A DNA stretch of 64,000 nucleotides, from assembly GCF_026151205.1 (NCBI RefSeq), contig NC_087081.1, forward strand, positions 9,109,246 to 9,173,245. The letters are read 5' to 3'. This DNA is from Bolinopsis microptera (Eukaryota; Ctenophora; Tentaculata; Lobata; Bolinopsidae). Below, piece after piece: positions 10,247 to 21,675 of the stretch (position 1 is its first letter; each line of letters starts with the position of its first letter). Below the pieces are notes generated by a model, which was not told where the DNA came from, searched no databases, and worked only from the letters and a program-made list of their open reading frames with translations. Position numbers and translations under genes: made by a program.

Positions 10247-12316
10247 ATGGATGAAGAGAACGAGACTGATGACCTCGTCCAACACAACCAGCATGCATAC
10301 ACCAACATGATAAGTGCTATTAATGACACAGCAGAGAAAGTACTTCCCAAAAGGAAGAAGACTAGTCTAACTGCTCAGATTTCATCTAATCCTGAGTACC
10401 GGGCTGCTGTCAAGGCACGAGATGCTGCGTTGAAAGATAGTCACAAAAGAAAGACACGAGCTGCTACTAAAGCCCTCCGTGATGCCACCCTTGAAGTCAG
10501 GAAGGTCGAAACCAGCATACAAGAAGCGTTTGTTAATAAGACAATTGATCAAGTAGATCAGCTGTTTATTCCGCAACCCGCAAACCACTCAGGGTATGCA
10601 GCATGGCAGACGAAATTAAACAGCTCTGGTATTGCGTGGAAGCTTATAAATGACCTTACCAATCGTAAGCCTAAATCTATGTCTCCATTACCTGGATATA
10701 GAAACAAGGCAGATCGAGCAAAGGCGTGGACTGACCACTACAGCAAACTGCTTTACAATCCTGCTGACAACATCAGAATGGGTAGCTTTGAAGTCCAAAA
10801 GCCAGAACTCCCAATTGAAACGTCACCGTTCTCAGCAGATGAACTATCTACAGCTCTCAAGCAGACAAAGGACACGTACGGTCATGACGGAATTCCTTCT
10901 CTGCTGTACAAGTGTGTTGACTTGGACACTACTTTACTATCTCTGTTCAACAACATGCTAGCTACTGGTAAAGCCCCGGAAGAGCTTCTTGTCACTGCCA
11001 TTCTTCCTATACCCAAAGGAGCTAAAAAGTTCTGTCCAGAAAATAGCAGAGGCATCTCCATCCTCCCTGTTGCCACGAAAATCTACAACAGGCTGCTTCT
11101 AAACCGAATCAGGAGCCACATAGAACCTCGCCTCCGATACAACCAGAATGGTTTCCGGCCTGGAAGAGGGACTCGTGAACAGATTCTGGCTCTTAGACGT
11201 ATCATCGAAGAGGTTGTGAACTTCCAGCTTCCTTGTGTCATCTCCTTTATTGACTTCTCAAAGGCCTTTGACTGCATCTTCAGATCGCATCTTCCCGACA
11301 TCCTGGCTTCCTACGGCTTTCCTAAAAAAATCATAAAAGCCATTATGTCACTCTACATCAACACCAAGGCTAAAATCATGACCCCTGAAGGTATAACCTT
11401 AGAATTCCTTACCAACCTCGGAATTCTCCAGGGCGATGTTCTTGCACCTCTCATTTTTATCATCGTCCTGGATTTCATACTAAGACTAGCAATAGGGCCA
11501 CGTGATGGATTTAAAGTTGGAAGTAACTACATTGCTGATTTGGACTTCGCCGATGACCTAGCAACAATTACTGACAGCTTCAGCGAAAATGGCCGCCTTT
11601 GCCAAAGCATCTCTGACATAGCAGCCCGTTATGGTCTCCTTATTAACATCGGAAAGACCAAATACATGTCCTATAACATCCCGCGACCTGTCAACTCAGA
11701 CGATAGAGTCTTTATTAACGGCAACCCTTTAGAAGAAGTTCATGACTTTAAATACCTAGGATCCTTTATAGCCTCAACAAGCAGAGACATCAATGTCAGG
11801 AAAGGCCTCGCATGGAAAGCTTTACAGAGTCTAGATGCTTTTTGGAAATCTAATAGGTCCAGGAAGATCAAGACTAAGATTTTTCGAACTGCAGTAGAAC
11901 CTGTTCTGCTGTATGGTGCAGAAACCTGGACTCTTAAAAAGGCTGATAGCAGAGCACTAGACGGTGTTTATACTAGAATGCTACGAAGGGTCTTTGGTAT
12001 CTCATGGAAATCACATACACCTAACTCCGTTCTTTACGGAAAGATTCCATCGGTGACAGATACTATAAAGACACGAAGACTTCGTTTTGCAGGACATGTC
12101 TACCGTCTACAGGACCAACCTGCTCAACAACTCCTTTTCTGGCAACCATCCTATGGCCAGCGTTATCGAGGACGACCACATAAGACCTTCCCAGACGTCC
12201 TACTTGAAGACACTGGAATGGAACCTGACCAGCTGCGTTTACTCATGTGTGATAGGGATAAATGGAGAGAAGCGTTGACACGAAACTCGTTCCAGATTTC
12301 ATCTGGATCGACCTAG
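10247..12316 (+). CDS. LINE reverse transcriptase, RTE-like
   Basis: A 689-codon open frame. RT motifs are intact: FIDFSKAFD (about residue 335), GILQGDVLAPLIF, the catalytic FADD at residues 434-437, NIGKTKYM and FKYLGSF. The C-terminal segment has ETWTLKK and RRLRFAGHVYR, features common in RTE-type elements. The frame stays open upstream of the first ATG to about 10,145, so the annotated Met is probably not a true start but a remnant of a fused endonuclease-RT protein. The protein would copy its own RNA at the nicked target. With a full catalytic core, this is the best preserved retroelement gene in the window, but the break before it suggests this copy is inactive. Confidence 0.85.
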   Translation: MDEENETDDLVQHNQHAYTNMISAINDTAEKVLPKRKKTSLTAQISSNPEYRAAVKARDAALKDSHKRKTRAATKALRDATLEVRKVETSIQEAFVNKTIDQVDQLFIPQPANHSGYAAWQTKLNSSGIAWKLINDLTNRKPKSMSPLPGYRNKADRAKAWTDHYSKLLYNPADNIRMGSFEVQKPELPIETSPFSADELSTALKQTKDTYGHDGIPSLLYKCVDLDTTLLSLFNNMLATGKAPEELLVTAILPIPKGAKKFCPENSRGISILPVATKIYNRLLLNRIRSHIEPRLRYNQNGFRPGRGTREQILALRRIIEEVVNFQLPCVISFIDFSKAFDCIFRSHLPDILASYGFPKKIIKAIMSLYINTKAKIMTPEGITLEFLTNLGILQGDVLAPLIFIIVLDFILRLAIGPRDGFKVGSNYIADLDFADDLATITDSFSENGRLCQSISDIAARYGLLINIGKTKYMSYNIPRPVNSDDRVFINGNPLEEVHDFKYLGSFIASTSRDINVRKGLAWKALQSLDAFWKSNRSRKIKTKIFRTAVEPVLLYGAETWTLKKADSRALDGVYTRMLRRVFGISWKSHTPNSVLYGKIPSVTDTIKTRRLRFAGHVYRLQDQPAQQLLFWQPSYGQRYRGRPHKTFPDVLLEDTGMEPDQLRLLMCDRDKWREALTRNSFQISSGST

Positions 12317-12345
12317 GCAGGCAGGCAGGCAGGCAGGATAATTAT

Positions 12346-13115
12346 TATCATTAATCTACAATCTAACTTAAACTGTCTTGCTGAGGGGAGGAGTAAACGC
12401 TTCACAAACTAAAGTACTTACAACATACAAAATTTAAAACCATCAACACGGTTATAGTTAATATCAAGGGCCAATTTAGTATACCTCTATTTCGTTGTAA
12501 TATCTAGTATATCTAGCTTCACATCTTCATACTATAATGAAATACAATAGGATACATGCTTCGAGAAAGAAAGGTTGGTCCGATTATTAACAAAAGTAAA
12601 CAAAAGTCCATCAGGGAATCCACGGAGTCGAAAAAGGTACACGGCTGCTGTCTGGTGCTGCTAGGCATTTATTGATCAAGATGTTTTATTGTATTGGTTT
12701 TTGATGATTCTATTGTTCGTGACTAATCAAGTTCTAAGTGGGGGTATAAAGTGCTGCTTAAGATACTTCGTCATCTCATGTCCAGTATAATGAATAAGAT
12801 AGTAAACAATACAGTTTCAGTAGTTGACCCATACAGTTAAGTCCGTCATAACTCACAATTGTTTAATCATCTGTCAATTGTCAAAGTCGTTGTGTGTTTA
12901 GTCGCTGGGTTAGCAGTAAGATAAGTTGTTACGCGCGCGCGCGTTCAATCCCGTCGACGTGAGATGTGACAATGAAAACGCTACAGAATTATTGTTTTCG
13001 CGCGTTACGTAGAATTTACTAGTGTGTAATACTGGTTAACACTGGGTGTACACTGAGTGTAAGTCGCTAAGTTTCATATATGAGCCGTTGAATATTTCCA
13101 ATTTTGAGTGTATCG
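12346..13115. other. No supported gene
   Basis: AT-rich sequence with one alternating CG patch near 12,931. No domain, repeat or splice structure recognised. Confidence 0.4.
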
Positions 13116-13846
13116 TGTTGGAACCCTGTTCTTGGGTTAATTAAATAACAAATAATACTCAATTATTATAAATACAAATTAGATGAATAAAGAGGTTATA
13201 CAAATCTTGTGTCAAAAGTAACCTTGTTACTCTACAATGTACTCTCTTAAATAGTGAATGATTGATATGGTGTGACTCAGTAACTCACACTACTCTGCTC
13301 TGACTAATAGTTAAAACACATCTCAATACTAAACTAAACAATGTCTTTTTTACTATTAGATTAAACTACTATTAAATTAAAACTACTACTCCTGATGATG
13401 ATGTTCTTCTTACTATATGAGGGACTTCTGAATGATGAGGACTTCAAGTAAAACTGGAACTGATAACTATAAAACAAAACCCTGGGGGAAAACTACCGTG
13501 AGTAAAGTGAAAGGTAATCCACGTGAAACTATAAATGAAAGTGAAAGAGGAAGCGGGAACTCCTAGACTAAACTACTAAACTATAACTATAAACTACTTA
13601 CCACTCTTTCCACGTCACAGAACACAGATAGTATCTGTCGACTGGAATCTGTGGGATCACTAAAACAACGTCACTCCTCTCCCTTCTGCTACGCTAGAGT
13701 CTGGAGTCGACAACGTCACTCCTCTCCCTTCTGCTTCGCTAGAGTCTGGAGTCAACTAAACACTGGACACTCCTCTCTCTTCTGTTACTTCAACTAGAGT
13801 CTGGAGTCGAGCCTTGTCTGCCTTCTGGAGTCCCTTTACCCCAACA
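13116..13846. mobile_element. Possible solo LTR
   Basis: The segment opens with TGTTGGAACCC and closes with CCCCAACA, so it has the TG...CA ends and short terminal inversion typical of LTRs. Its length of 731 bases fits an LTR. A polyadenylation-like AATAAA lies near 13,186. No matching target duplication is seen (tatcg against ctgta), and no second copy is in the window, so this remains weak. Confidence 0.25.
13666..13810. repeat. Three-unit, about 45-bp tandem repeat
   Basis: Units share CACTCCTCTC and AGAGTCTGGAGTCGA; the first two are 45 bases apart and nearly identical, the third is diverged. It lies inside the possible solo LTR. Confidence 0.7.
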
Positions 13847-13988
13847 CTGTATATACAATCACTGGAACTAAACCTTTGCTAAAGTGAGATACAGGGTTAG
13901 TAATATGAAGTACAAAAACAAGCTACAAATAGAATTAAGATTCTAACATATCGTGAGCATGTTTTACAGTGCAATTGTTCGGTACTAG

Positions 13989-14022
13989 TGTGTTTGTGTG
14001 TATATATATATATATATATATC
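13989..14022. repeat. TG/TA microsatellite at a LINE 3' end
   Basis: A run of TG then TA dinucleotides. On the minus strand it sits about 110 bases after the stop codon of the LINE ORF, so it may be that element's microsatellite tail. Confidence 0.5.
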
Positions 14023-14129
14023 ATCTGTGGAGTATGGTGTGTGGACTGTGGTAAATAATGTGTTTAGTTGGAGTGCAGTGGTTGCATGTATGAGGAAAGA
14101 TAAGTGGTTATTTTAGTAACTCACATTAA

Positions 14130-14812
14130 TCAAAACTTGAGCTCATTTGTGGCAAAATTAAGCTCACACCAATCAAGTGTATCATGCTTGAATTGCAATT
14201 CTTGTAAAGCAATTTTCAATGTATTCTTAAACCCGTTTGTCGGAGTATTAAAACTTATCTTACTTGATGTTTGTCGACAGCTGTTCCACATGTAGGATGA
14301 TTGGTAGATGAATTGTGAGGATGGTTGTGATGTGATGAAATAATCCTCTCGTCGTGGTGACCTGTTAAATGATGAGTACAGTGATAATGGTTCCTCTAAC
14401 TTATTAATTTTGAATAGTTCTAAGAGACAAGTGTACTTATACAGGTTGTGAACAGTTAACAATTTCTGATTCTTAAACAAGGGCTTAGAGTGTTCTTTTT
14501 TGTAGAAGTCCACACCTAGTCTTTGCTCACCAAATGGTCGTGTCCGGGCACAAGTTCTAAATTTTTCTAAGTAAGCTTCTTTATCCCCAAATAGAATTCT
14601 TATACACTTTTTCTGTGTTTTAAAGAGAGGTTCGAGTCGGTTGTTGCTAATACCACCCCATACAGATATTCCAAATCCCAAATGTGATTCGAATAAAGTA
14701 TGATATAAATCCTTATAATACTGTTTAGGGACAATGTGTTGTATTCTGCATAACTTACCTACTTCACATTTAAGTTTTGAGTTAAGTGACCGTGTGTGAG
14801 TTTTCCAATTAA
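14130..14812 (-). pseudogene. LINE ORF2 C-terminal part, cut off by insertion
   Basis: The open frame continues the RT after the transposon, beginning NWKTHTRSLNSKLK. It includes the usual thumb/C-terminal pattern (KLCRIQHIVPKQYYKDLYHT, then ISVWGGISNN) and ends in a region with SYMWNSCR. If the insertion and one TTAA are removed, it joins in frame to DDQL of the upstream part. Confidence 0.8.
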
Positions 14813-16855
14813 AGGACCAGTTAACTGAAAAATTTGTAGTCTCCAATTTGGCTAAGATTTAAATCAGCTGTGACAAACTGGTAAAGAATCGTATCGCCGA
14901 AAGAACCAACTCTCTAGCGTACGTGTAACGCGTGTTATTGCAATAATAAGCTGTGGCCTCGTGACGTCACGAAGTCCCTCAGTGCGCGCTGGCATAGCGT
15001 AATACGTTGCAAATGTTTATCGTTGTCATTAAAACACATGTAACTCACTTAAATTTTAGAATTATGACTATTACCCTAGTTCTCCCAAATCCTTATAGTT
15101 TTGGCTATCATCCTAACTAAAGGAATAGCTGATTGGATGTACAGTGCTCACGTCATGATTTTAAACAGTGATATAGGTTCTTGAACAGTGGCGGGTGAAT
15201 GTACGGTTAGAAAGTTTCTGCTATTACAGTTCTTATGTCATATGTGATAATTTCGGATTGTTTTCATTGCTTAATTACACAAGCAGCCAGCAGGGAGACT
15301 GTACCGATTATTTTTCCCCAGTCCATGAAACTCTAACGAATTTAGAAAGGATCTAGATAAGTAGGAGTTTGTTCAATTCCGAGAGCAATTATATTTCAGC
15401 ATAGCGAAATTTCTAATTTTAATCCGCATGTGTCAGCGGCCAGTACAGGAGACAAGAAGTCTGGCTACTTTACGGCCGTTCCTCTGGGACCATCAGTAGA
15501 AGTAGCTTCTATCAGAACAGTGCCGTGGGAACAGAATTCCCGCCAAAATACCCGGTCTACCAAATAGTAATACAGATTGGAGTTCGAGTGTACGGTGTGC
15601 GGTGTGTTTTGAATTAGACTTGCGGCTTACCTAGTTGTTATCCTAATTGCATTATCATCGGTACATAACATAAATAAACTACTGGTAAGTTTAAATACCA
15701 AGTGCAAACGTGTTCAGTCGATCGACCCACTGAACAACTATAGAACTTCCAAGACCCTATTATTCTTTGGCCATATATTACGGCACGATCGATTGTTAGA
15801 TGGTTAAAGTTAAACGACCAACGCTAATCTATACAATTCTAAAACTATGAGCTAGCACTTTAATCTAAAAATACACTTTTTATATTACTCCTGATTTTTA
15901 CATTTCACGTAAAACATTGTCGCCACAGGTTGATCATGGACACTAACAGCTTAATTTGAGATAAATGACTTATGAGTTTCTCTAAAGTTAACTCTAAAGT
16001 TGTGCAGTCCAGTCATTTTTGGACATTTATGGAAATGAACCTGCAAATGTTCAGATACTAACGAAACTTTGCACAGACCTTCCCGAAGGTATGAATGAAC
16101 GATTTTCGTTTGGAGACATTTTTTTTGACAGTGGAGAAAACCCAGGAGGGCCACGCCCATATTGACCCAATAACGTAACCGACCCCTTGCTTCTGAAGGT
16201 CGTAGAGACTTCAAAATAGGCTTAAACGAAGCCGCATATGCATGTTTATATAGGAGTTATTGAGCAACACATGGCCTAAAATCCATACTTTTCGAGAAAT
16301 TCGCCAAAAACCATTTTGGGCGTGGTGCTGAGCCCATTTTCGATAGGATCGTGATAGAGTCTTTAGACAGGGTGCAAAAGAACCGCAATTAGCATATTAA
16401 TTTATGACTTACGAACAAACATATGCCTTAAAGTGCTTACTTTTTCAGTTATTGGCGAAAAACTGATTTTCGGTTCCAGAAATCATGCAAAACTATGGGT
16501 ATCTGGTAAATTGGGCTATGAAGGCCCTAAAGGTTTTTAAATGTGTGCAAATTGTGCAGAATGGCCATGTTTATATACAACTTATGAAGCAACATGTACC
16601 CTAAATTACTTACTTTTCGAGTTATTCGGGGAAAAACATTGTATTATGTCCATTTTCTACCTGTAAAATACAGTCTCACGGGCTCCTCTGCGCGCGCAAG
16701 GGACTTCGTGACGTCATCGCCAAAATAATACAAACGCTATTTACACGCGTTAGAGAGCAGTTAGAGATTTAGGAATTTCGACTCGTTGCTTAGTTTGCTA
16801 TTTGTCACAATCTGTCAAAATATGAGGATAACTTTTTTTTCAGTTAACTGGTCCT
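14813..16855. mobile_element. TTAA-flanked nonautonomous DNA transposon inside the LINE
   Basis: The ends are perfect inverted repeats AGGACCAGTTAACTG, extended by A-rich sequence, with imperfect inverted similarity over roughly 200 bases including a shared GTGACGTCACGAAGTCCC block (GTGACGTCA on the other arm). TTAA direct repeats flank it at 14,809-14,812 and 16,856-16,859. Removing the element and one TTAA restores a continuous LINE reading frame, so the boundaries are exact. A TTAA target is used by piggyBac and Kolobok families; the AGG terminus fits Kolobok better than piggyBac (inference). No transposase is encoded. Confidence 0.85.
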
Positions 16856-16859
16856 TTAA

Positions 16860-18457
16860 GTTGATCATCGATAATGACACCTAGAAATTTAGCTTCTTGG
16901 ACTTTTTTAATGACAACATTGTTCAAAGTTAATATGTTCTTGTCATTTTCTACTTCCTCTTTGGCACGTGACGGTCTAAAGTGGATAAAACAGCATTTCT
17001 TAATGTTAATATGTAATAAGTTTAGTTTCATATACTTATAAACAGATGCTTCATTTCCCTTTTCGTACAGTCTTCTGACACAGGTTTCTTCAATAAATAT
17101 GTTAGTGTCATCGGCAAATAGTATAAACGTTCCTATAATTGATGAGTTTCGGATGTCATTTATATAGATGATAAACAGCAAGGGACCTAAACAGGACCCT
17201 TGGGGCACTCCGTAGACAACGGGCAGTTTCTCAGAGTCTTCACCTAATACTGAGACATACTGGTATCTATTCGACAGGTAACTTGCTATAAGGTTATTTG
17301 CATTTCCACGGATCCCATAATTTTCTAACTTATGCAGTAACTTTTCATGTGAGATTGTATCAAAAGCTTTGCTAAGATCAATAAATATTCCAAGTACGTG
17401 TTGTTTTTTCTTAAGACGTGATTCTATGTGGTTAACTGAGTAATTTAAAGCATAACTAGTCGAATGATTTTTACGGAATCCGTACTGGTTTTCATACAAG
17501 GAATTCTGTGAGTGAAAGAAGCTATATAATCTGTTGAATATAATTTTTTCAAATATTTTACCAAATACTGCAAGTGTCGACACAGGTCTATAATTTTCAA
17601 GGAGTTCCTGGTTATCTTTCTTGTAAATTGGACTAATCCTTCCAATTTTAAGGTCATCTGGGAATATGCCATCTTTCATACATTCATTGTACAGTACAGT
17701 AAGTAGAGGAGTGACTATTTTTGAGGACTGTTTTACAACATGAATAGGTATATCACTTGCTTTACCGTTCTTAAGTTCAGATATGATTTTGCTAACCTCG
17801 TCTGTTGTGCAGTCATGCATGTAAATGCTGGAGGTGTTTGAGAGCGGTAAATAGTCATAGAAACTAGGTAGATTGTTTATGTTCATTTGACCAAGTTCAT
17901 TGTAAGCAGTATTTAGGTCAGAGGCCAATGATACGAAATACTTATTGAATTTGTTTGCTATGATCCTCCTGTTTGTTATCTTAACGTTGTCTATGGTGAA
18001 CAGCGGCTTTATTTCACGCCGCCGTTTTCCTCTTATACTATTAATTAGTTCCCAGGTCTTTTTACTATTCCCGCTATTTTCTGCAAATTTACCAGAGAAG
18101 TAATCTGTTTTCACAGTTTGACGTGTTTTCTTTAGGACTTTTCTGTATTCTTTGTAGATAAGGTAGCGACTACGTTTTAGTGAGCATTCAGGGCACTGGC
18201 AAATCCCACCCTTGTTATCAGTTTCCCCGAGTTTACATTTTCTATTTCTTATCTCAACCCAATTTTCGTACAGTTTATGCTGATTATTAATTGAGCAAAT
18301 GAGACCGGGAGTTATCCAAGGGTTAACCTTAACAGTTCTCTTAGAGGTTTTCGGGGTTTCTAGTTTAAACGATTTTTCGATGCAGTTTTTGTAAGTGTCA
18401 TGGAATTCAGTAAAGTTATGGATTATTTTAGTTTTAAGCTCATCTTCAAGATCCACT
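16860..18457 (-). pseudogene. LINE reverse transcriptase, N-terminal and catalytic part
   Basis: An open frame on the minus strand carries a linker (NPWITPGL, KTWELINSIRG), then RT motifs ENYRPVSTL, FIDLSKAFDTISH, VPQGSCLGPLLFIIYINDI and the catalytic FADDT, followed by AKFLGVIIDD. These are typical of the Jockey/CR1/L2 group. The natural frame breaks at the transposon; the last residues before the artificial stop come from the inserted element. A frameshift near 18,468 separates it from the endonuclease. Confidence 0.85.
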
Positions 18458-18469
18458 AGAAGCCGTTAA

Positions 18470-19260
18470 CATTTGATTGACAGAAATCGTAATACTGTTT
18501 AATAGAAGTTTTTCCAGAGTCGACTTTAACATTCCAGTTAAATGTGTTAAAAATAGGCGAGTGGTGAGTTATTCGTTCTTTTAGGGTGCCTGAGGTAATA
18601 ACATTCTCAATGTCGTTGGTAATTATGTTGTCTATGCAAGATGCTTTACAGCCTGGTTTTTCGTGAGTAGCAATAGATATTGATGGACAAAATCCTTTAC
18701 TGAACGATATTTCTTCATATTTTTGTACATTTTTGTTGTCTTTATCATGAAGATCGATATTAAAAGATTAAAGTCTCCAGCTAGATAACTAAACTTCGGC
18801 ATGTGATCAAGAAGGTTAGAAAGTTCAACTAGAGCTTGGGAAATACAGCCACTTGGTGGACGATACAAAACACCTACATTAACAGGTTGATTTTCGTTAC
18901 TTAATGATAAGACAAGTATTTCTAGATGTTCTGTGACTTGTGATATATTTTCAATTACTGTAGCATTTAATCTATCGTCAACATAAAGGGCTACTCGCTC
19001 CAGTGCCCTTTTGTTTGTTAGGTGCTGTGTCCTGATAGTAACTATTATAACCCTCGAGCTGAAATAGATTGCTTAATTCTTTCCCAGTGTTGGTTTCAGC
19101 TAGGGCTATTACGGAGAATTTTGTTTTGTACCTACAGATTTCAATGGCAAGGTTGTCAAAATTTGATTTATTTCCATCAATATTTTGAAAGAGAATAGAT
19201 GATTGTTTCTTTACTTGGTTGCAGAGAATATTGGTAAGGTCAGATGCAGTGTATGAGTTA
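18470..19260 (-). pseudogene. LINE endonuclease remnant with frameshifts
   Basis: Minus-strand translation, changing frame about three times, shows QNIDGNKSNFDNL, ALAETN, VLYRPPSG and LAGDFN, then CIDNIITN, the normal order in APE-type LINE endonucleases. The frameshifts lie near 19,000 and 18,768, with another at the RT junction near 18,468. Confidence 0.7.
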
Positions 19261-19300
19261 CAATTATTTAAAGTATTTGAGTAGAATATACTTCGGCGGT

Positions 19301-19543
19301 CGCGCGCTACTGCAACCGAGAGGGCTCTGGTTAGAGCAACAACTAGACTGAACTATGAACTCTCAGCTCTCTAAGCCAAAAAAACTTACCGCCTGCCGGG
19401 CTTGCTACAGGTGATCGATTTTCAACAGCGCGCGGCGTTTGTCCTCGCGCGTCAGGTCAAGTTCACTTTTGCACGCTGCATTAAGCCTTGCTCTATCCAA
19501 AGCTTGCTCTAACCAGAGCCCTCTCGCTTGCAGTAGCGCGCGC
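19301..19543. repeat. GC-rich inverted repeat (foldback), 39-bp arms
   Basis: The arm 19,301-19,339 is complementary to 19,505-19,543 with one mismatch. Both arms contain AGAGGGCTCTGGTTAGAGCA or its complement and end in CGCGCGC. The roughly 165-bp spacer is unrelated. It sits immediately 5' of the minus-strand LINE. Possibly a small foldback or MITE; no clear target duplication was seen. Confidence 0.7.
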
Positions 19544-19817
19544 CCGCCCCACGGCGGTAAAAACTTGTGAAACAAGCGCGCCCGAAGTGGCGCGAAAGCA
19601 CATGGTTAGGTGAACATTTAGCCTAGTAGTCATGACATTGCAAAGTTAAAAAGCTGCGATCTTTTATTTGGACCAAAATCAACTTTTGGTCTAATTCAAA
19701 ATTTAGGCCAGGTTCCGGTCGCGGTTCAAGGTTGTCCCAAATTTTGCTCCTGAGGAGTAAGGAGCTAACTCAGATTTAAAAGCTACAGACGGAAATTTTA
19801 TTGAAAACCGGAAAGTT

Positions 19818-19873
19818 CTATCTCAAAAAGTAAAAGGAACAAAATTTTTCTTTCCTTTTACTTTTTGAGATAG
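19818..19873. repeat. Perfect 22-bp hairpin
   Basis: CTATCTCAAAAAGTAAAAGG plus two A at 19,818-19,839 is perfectly complementary to 19,852-19,873, with a 12-base loop. No T-run or gene context suggests a terminator. It may be a fragment of a palindromic element. Confidence 0.75.
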
Positions 19874-20224
19874 ACCGCAGCCGGTATCAAATATATAGTA
19901 TAGGGTTTAATGCTATGTGGAGATTATCAATTATTGTATCACGTCGTGACCCCCAAATACTATAGTGGAACCCCTGTAGAGATTCTACGATACAGGGGGA
20001 GCGGCGCACCCGTGCGCGGCGGGTCATAAAACGTATGACATGACAAAAAATTGATGGCAATCATGGTTAATGGTTTTAACTATTTGCAAACTATTAAATT
20101 TTAATAAGTCGCGGCTTCATTTGCAAAAAGCACAATTTTGACTAAATTGCGTTGTTGCAACAATTTACATTTTTGTAACATTTTACAACTTTTGTATTAC
20201 TGATTACGTTGTGGGCCCCGTTGT

Positions 20225-20300
20225 CGTTTCACTAAATAGTGGCGGAAAAGCCACAATACTGAATACGTAGCCATGCAGCCGCGCATTCGTGCGCGCGTCA
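20225..20300 (+). repeat. Interspersed repeat copy 1 (cgtttcactaaatagtggc)
   Basis: Shares CGTTTCACTAA, a GTGGC/GCCAC mini-hairpin, and CAGCC...CATTCGTGC with 21,222-21,270. Too short to classify. Confidence 0.45.
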
Positions 20301-20904
20301 GCTCTACATTACAACAAATGTGTACGACAATAAAATTTTACAAATTAAACAAATTATTTTATTCACATTTATTTTTTAATTTTAAACTTTTATTAACAAA
20401 ATGACAATTCAACAACAGACAATTAAGTTAAATTACGCGTTTTTGTTTTGAAAGACGTCGTTGCTTCGACGCGCAATTTTTATTTTTGCAAAAGGTAACT
20501 CATTATTTTTATTAAATCATTTTATTTGTTTATATTTGTGTGCGTACAATTTAAATAATCATTAACTCAAATAAAATACTGGCTTTGGTCATTTATTTCA
20601 CTCGGAACACTCCTTATCTTAAACCGGCATATTATAGTGCTATGTTGACTGTACACTACTGTGAATATACTACTGTGAATATACTGAATGAAGGGGTACC
20701 CGAAGAAGATTCTTGGTCTTTTGGTAGGTCCTGGGCCCCTCTTCATTTAACCATCAATCATGTCTCCGACCATTTGGATGAGTCGACTGAAGAGACTTTA
20801 CACAGATGTGAAATTCTGCATGCATGGATCCAATAGATCCAATAGATCCATAGCTACTCTCTAGAGCAGTGGTGTAATGAATGGCCCCGCCGACCCTGCT
20901 GTGC

Positions 20905-20933
<29 letters not shown>
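20905..20933. repeat. Poly-G run of 29 bases
   Basis: Uninterrupted G run. The surrounding AGCAGTGGTGTAATG (20,867) and ACGTTACACCGCT (21,106) hint at a small element with inverted ends, but the match is weak. Confidence 0.8.
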
Positions 20934-20935
<2 letters not shown>

Positions 20936-21221
20936 AATCGTCATTTGAATGAAAAACTGCGTATTTTGCTCTAAAAACACACTTTTTTTAGAGATTTTAC
21001 CGGCTTATTCTCTTATCATCTAATTTGTTCAATTTTAGGGAGGGGTACCAAAAGGGAGGGGGCGCCAACAGGCAGGCGCTTATTCAGCAGAGGTTGCCAA
21101 CAGGCAACGTTACACCGCTAGACCTAGACTAGGTGACACTGGGATCTGGAACCTGTGTCTTTGCTTTTGTGCAGCAACACTTGATGTCTAGCTTCTACCA
21201 TAGAAATAGTCTTTTCTTGAT

Positions 21222-21270
21222 TCGTTTCACTAAGTAGTGGCAAAAGCCACGATACAGCCCCACATTCGTG
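21222..21270 (+). repeat. Interspersed repeat copy 2 (cgtttcactaagtagtggc)
   Basis: Second, shorter copy of the repeat at 20,225-20,300, in the same orientation. Confidence 0.45.
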
Positions 21271-21675
21271 CTTTTTCTAAGCTTGACAAATCCGTACTGC
21301 CCTGAAGTCAATCTCTGTTATCATTAGCAAGGCGTACCTATGTGCCGGCCGCTGCTAATTTTTTGGCTGCCATAGAAAAATTGATCCTTTTTTGTCCACC
21401 TTCCCGATCTGGAGCATATTGTAAACCCAGATATACTTTTTGCATTGAGTAAACGATTTTTAAATCATGCTTAAACAATTTTTCATCAACAAGAATACAA
21501 ATTCAGAAAAAAAAGCCCCCTTTAGCTTTGGTTTCATTCTGTCTGAGTTCAAACTGATTTTAACACTTCCTCCTCCCTCGTGTAGTAGCGTAAGAGTAGA
21601 AATAAAACAATCTGTTAACACGTAATCATAGAGGCTAGGGAAGAACATAACGTTAATAATTAATAATAATAACAA

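Larger units (their letters stand above)
9034..12345 (+). mobile_element. RTE-like non-LTR retrotransposon (LINE)
   Basis: An apurinic/apyrimidinic endonuclease domain is followed by a reverse-transcriptase domain, and the 3' end is a short microsatellite tail (AGGC repeated five times, 12,314-12,338) rather than poly-A. These fit RTE-type LINEs. The 5' end is not defined. The GC-richer sequence at about 5,100-5,417 may be its 5' untranslated part, in which case the poly-G-ended element is inserted into it (inference). Confidence 0.75.
13989..19275 (-). mobile_element. Jockey/CR1/L2-type LINE, interrupted by a transposon
   Basis: On the minus strand, 5' to 3': endonuclease (about 19,260-18,470), RT (18,457-16,860), an insertion (16,855-14,813), and the RT C-terminus (14,808-14,130). 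The endonuclease has about three frameshifts (near 19,000, 18,768 and 18,468), while the RT is open up to the insertion. The element is therefore a dead, nearly full-length copy. Confidence 0.8.

Noticed and set aside
13116..13846. A complete LTR retrotransposon
   Set aside because: Only one LTR-like segment and no target duplication or internal gene; kept only as a weak solo-LTR candidate.
20867..21118. Possible hAT-like element (CAGTGGTGTAA at one end, TTACACCGCT at the other)
   Set aside because: The ends match over only about ten bases with gaps, and no 8-bp target duplication is visible.
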